From Crotophaga sulcirostris (taxonomy: Eukaryota; Chordata; Aves; Cuculiformes; Crotophagidae): a DNA stretch of 64,000 nucleotides. The translations under genes and the position numbers were made by a program. Positions 61,808 through 64,000 of the stretch are shown in pieces. The notes beneath the pieces were generated by a model. That model ran no database searches and was not told where the DNA came from. It worked only from the letters and a program-made list of their open reading frames with translations. Each line of letters starts with the position of its first letter. Position 1 is the stretch's first letter. The stretch is from NCBI GenBank assembly GCA_013397455.1, contig VYZB01000024.1, forward strand, positions 234,168 through 298,167. The letters run 5' to 3'.

Positions 61808-64000
61808 GTAAGAATTTCTTTTTTATGCTTTGTTTTTTTATAATTTGCTTTGCTTTTGATGTTAATGGAAGCTCATCTATTTTCTTGAAAGGAGGGATAT
61901 CTGATTTTTCAGGTGATTTGCTTTACTCTTCTGAGACAAGCGTGTTTCATGTCTTCTAACTGTTTAGCTTTTTAAATGAGACAAACTTTATTGGAAAATT
62001 TATATCAAAATGATATCTATGAAAAATGTATACATGGCAGTTCTTTTTACTAATAAATATAATTTACTTTTGATGCCTGTTGAAAATATTTCTGTTTTCG
62101 TAGCTAACATTTCCTTGTTGTACTAAACCCCAACTTTGTTGTTTTTAATGAACTGCTTTATACATTTGAGAATAATAACATTTATTGTATAATATTTCCA
62201 AGTTTCTAGGCACTGTCTCAAATTGTAGGGGTTTCTTTCTCTGGATCATTGTTGGCGTAGTGGCTACAAGATCTTGATTGTTGCAGTTGTCTTCTGTGAA
62301 ATATCCCACTGCCTTTGCAGGAGTGTCTTGTTATTTGCGTGCAACATAAAGAATTTTCTTGAGGATCTATTTCTTAGGACAATATTTTGTAGATGTTGGG
62401 TATAAAATGACTGTAGATTATATAAAATGTGCATGAATGTAATATATGTTGGGATTAATGGAAACTCTTTAATCAGCTCAAATTTTGTTCAGAGTTTACA
62501 GTTTATTAAAAAATCCCCAAAGTCTTTTACTAAGTGTGAGATCACCTAAATACCCTGAAACAAATGTGTTAACCTCTGTAATGTGAAAGTGGAAGTGGAA
62601 ATGGGCAAAGCACTTGTTTAGCTACTGAGTAGCTCAAGATACATGTTTCCTTTGTTTTATCCCTTTCTAGCATTGCAAACTTGAAATCTACTTTCATTTT
62701 ACACTCTGCATACATTGTCAGACTGAGGCAAACACATTCGTGTTCCATTAAATTGTAAAGACTAATTTCTTAGTCAACCGTGTTCTGCCATTAAGAAGTC
62801 TTGACTCAAATTCAGAATATGAGTCAAAACAGAAATAAAGATAATAGCTGATATTAAGAATAAAACAATCCATTTGTCTGCGTCAAGGTATATATGCAAG
62901 TTAGCTAAGTTAATCTATCCGAGTCCCATCACTGAATTAGAATAAATCTGTTTCTGATCAGTAAGCCTTAATCAAGGAAGGAAATGTTTGAAATCAGTGG
63001 CTCTTCTCATGTAAGTTGCATGGGGAAGGGACAGTAGGATTGGGCCTTTCATAAAAAGTCCTAGCGATTATCTCCCCTTCAGTTTGCTGCCATGCAGGGT
63101 CATGTTACACCTTCAGGGGTGGCTATCACTGCCTCACTTGGTATTTTCAAATCTGTCCTAAGTAGAGAACCAGTGTTCCTGCACTGACCTGGATGGTCAA
63201 GATGAACTGATCTGGTGGTGAAAGGTCACGAGGTTGCATTGTAAAGGAGGGATGTTGCTGCTAGGTTGGTGTGTTTCCCGCTCCATGGTGCCTTCCACCT
63301 TGCAGGCTGGGGCACGCTGGGTGGGAGGGCTCTTCGGTGCCCTCTTCATGCACCGCTCCAGGAGTTTGGCAGACAGCAGTCCGACAAGAAGCGTGCCAGG
63401 AAGGGGAATGTGTATTTTTCGCTTGTTTTGCTGCATCCAAGTGCTTGGGATTGGAGAAGAGGCAAGCAGCTGCTGTGACAGAATGTCCAGAAGATTCTGT
63501 TGGCTGCACTCAAGGGCACGCTTACAGAACAGTTCATGTATCAAAAGATTTTTGGAAGAGTGCAGGCTACTGAGTACATCTTGATGCCGGACATTGGGAG
63601 AGACTAATTTCAATACTCAAAAGCTGTTTAAAAGTAAAATTGGTTCCCTTTGACCAGCCAGTATTTTTCAAAGCACCACTAAGTGCCTTGGAGAGCCCTG
63701 TGTGTCTGTTGAACAATTTCTGAAAACCCCAACAGTATCTGTTTTGTATTTGAGAAACTGGACTCTGATTCTTCATCAGATGTTTTGAAAATCTTACTGC
63801 AAATACAAGAATTTTTCATGAGGGTGATTTAGTACCTTCAATTTCTGTGGAAACTGTTTACCATAATTGGTGAAAACACCTTTAAATTGTTATTTACAAT
63901 GTGCAGCAGGTAAAGTATCAGTATTATACTAGATTTTAGGGATTGTGCAGATTGCTTAGATACTATTTAAAAATAGCTAGTAAAAGAGTGTGACTTATAA
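61808..64000 (+). other. ADAM22: ADAM22 next intron, 5' part
   Basis: The stretch begins with GTAAGAA and runs past the window edge. It is mostly AT-rich. A more GC-rich island at about 63200-63580 carries three overlapping open frames: 138 codons on the - strand (63197-63613), and 116 and 100 codons on the + strand (63234-63584 and 63271-63573). None resembles a family I know, and no exon of ADAM22 was recognised here. Confidence 0.75.

Noticed and set aside
1..64000. CRISPR arrays, operons, tRNA or rRNA genes
   Set aside because: The sequence is vertebrate intronic DNA. No regularly spaced repeats, tRNA-like A/B boxes with cloverleaf, or rRNA blocks were seen.

Overview
The window is intronic DNA from a vertebrate genome, almost certainly a bird. 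The sequence is AT-rich and gene-poor. It carries CR1 LINE 3' ends with the typical short ATTCTATG-type tail repeats, LTRs of an avian endogenous-retrovirus type, and two short exons with canonical splice sites. No bacterial, plasmid or viral gene layout is present, and most open frames are chance frames in introns. The species cannot be determined from the sequence alone.

One gene is supported: ADAM22 on the + strand, a catalytically inactive ADAM-family membrane protein that acts as the neuronal receptor for LGI1. Two consecutive prodomain exons are visible, at 15997-16073 and 61741-61807. They join in frame across a split His codon (CA|T) and encode a stretch that matches the ADAM22 prodomain. 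They are probably exons 3 and 4. Together they make 144 coding bases in 64 kb. The first ~260 bases look like the downstream edge of a CpG island, as expected just after the GC-rich first exons, which would lie upstream of the window. Exon 5 is not seen before the right edge.

Layout: 1-260 CpG-island edge; 663-755 perfect 11-bp minisatellite; 261-15996 upstream intron with an AT-rich block near 10-11.3 kb; 15997-16073 exon; 16074-61740 a 45.7-kb intron that holds nearly all recognisable repeats; 61741-61807 exon; 61808-64000 start of the next intron. The long intron contains a solo LTR on the + strand with 5-bp target duplications (17494-18046), a 196-bp non-autonomous hAT element with perfect 8-bp target duplications (27019-27214), a second LTR on the - strand (29027-29743), a 44-bp near-perfect palindrome (32198-32241), two + strand CR1 copies (44.8-45.1 and 46.6-47.6 kb), three old - strand CR1 fossils (49.9-50.2, 58.2-58.6 and 60.2-60.4 kb), and several simple repeats.

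I found no convincing undescribed gene system. The best leads are the 11-bp array, which carries a forkhead-like core once per helical turn downstream of the CpG island; the 44-bp palindrome; the intact hAT insertion; and one 161-codon antisense open frame in AT-rich DNA.
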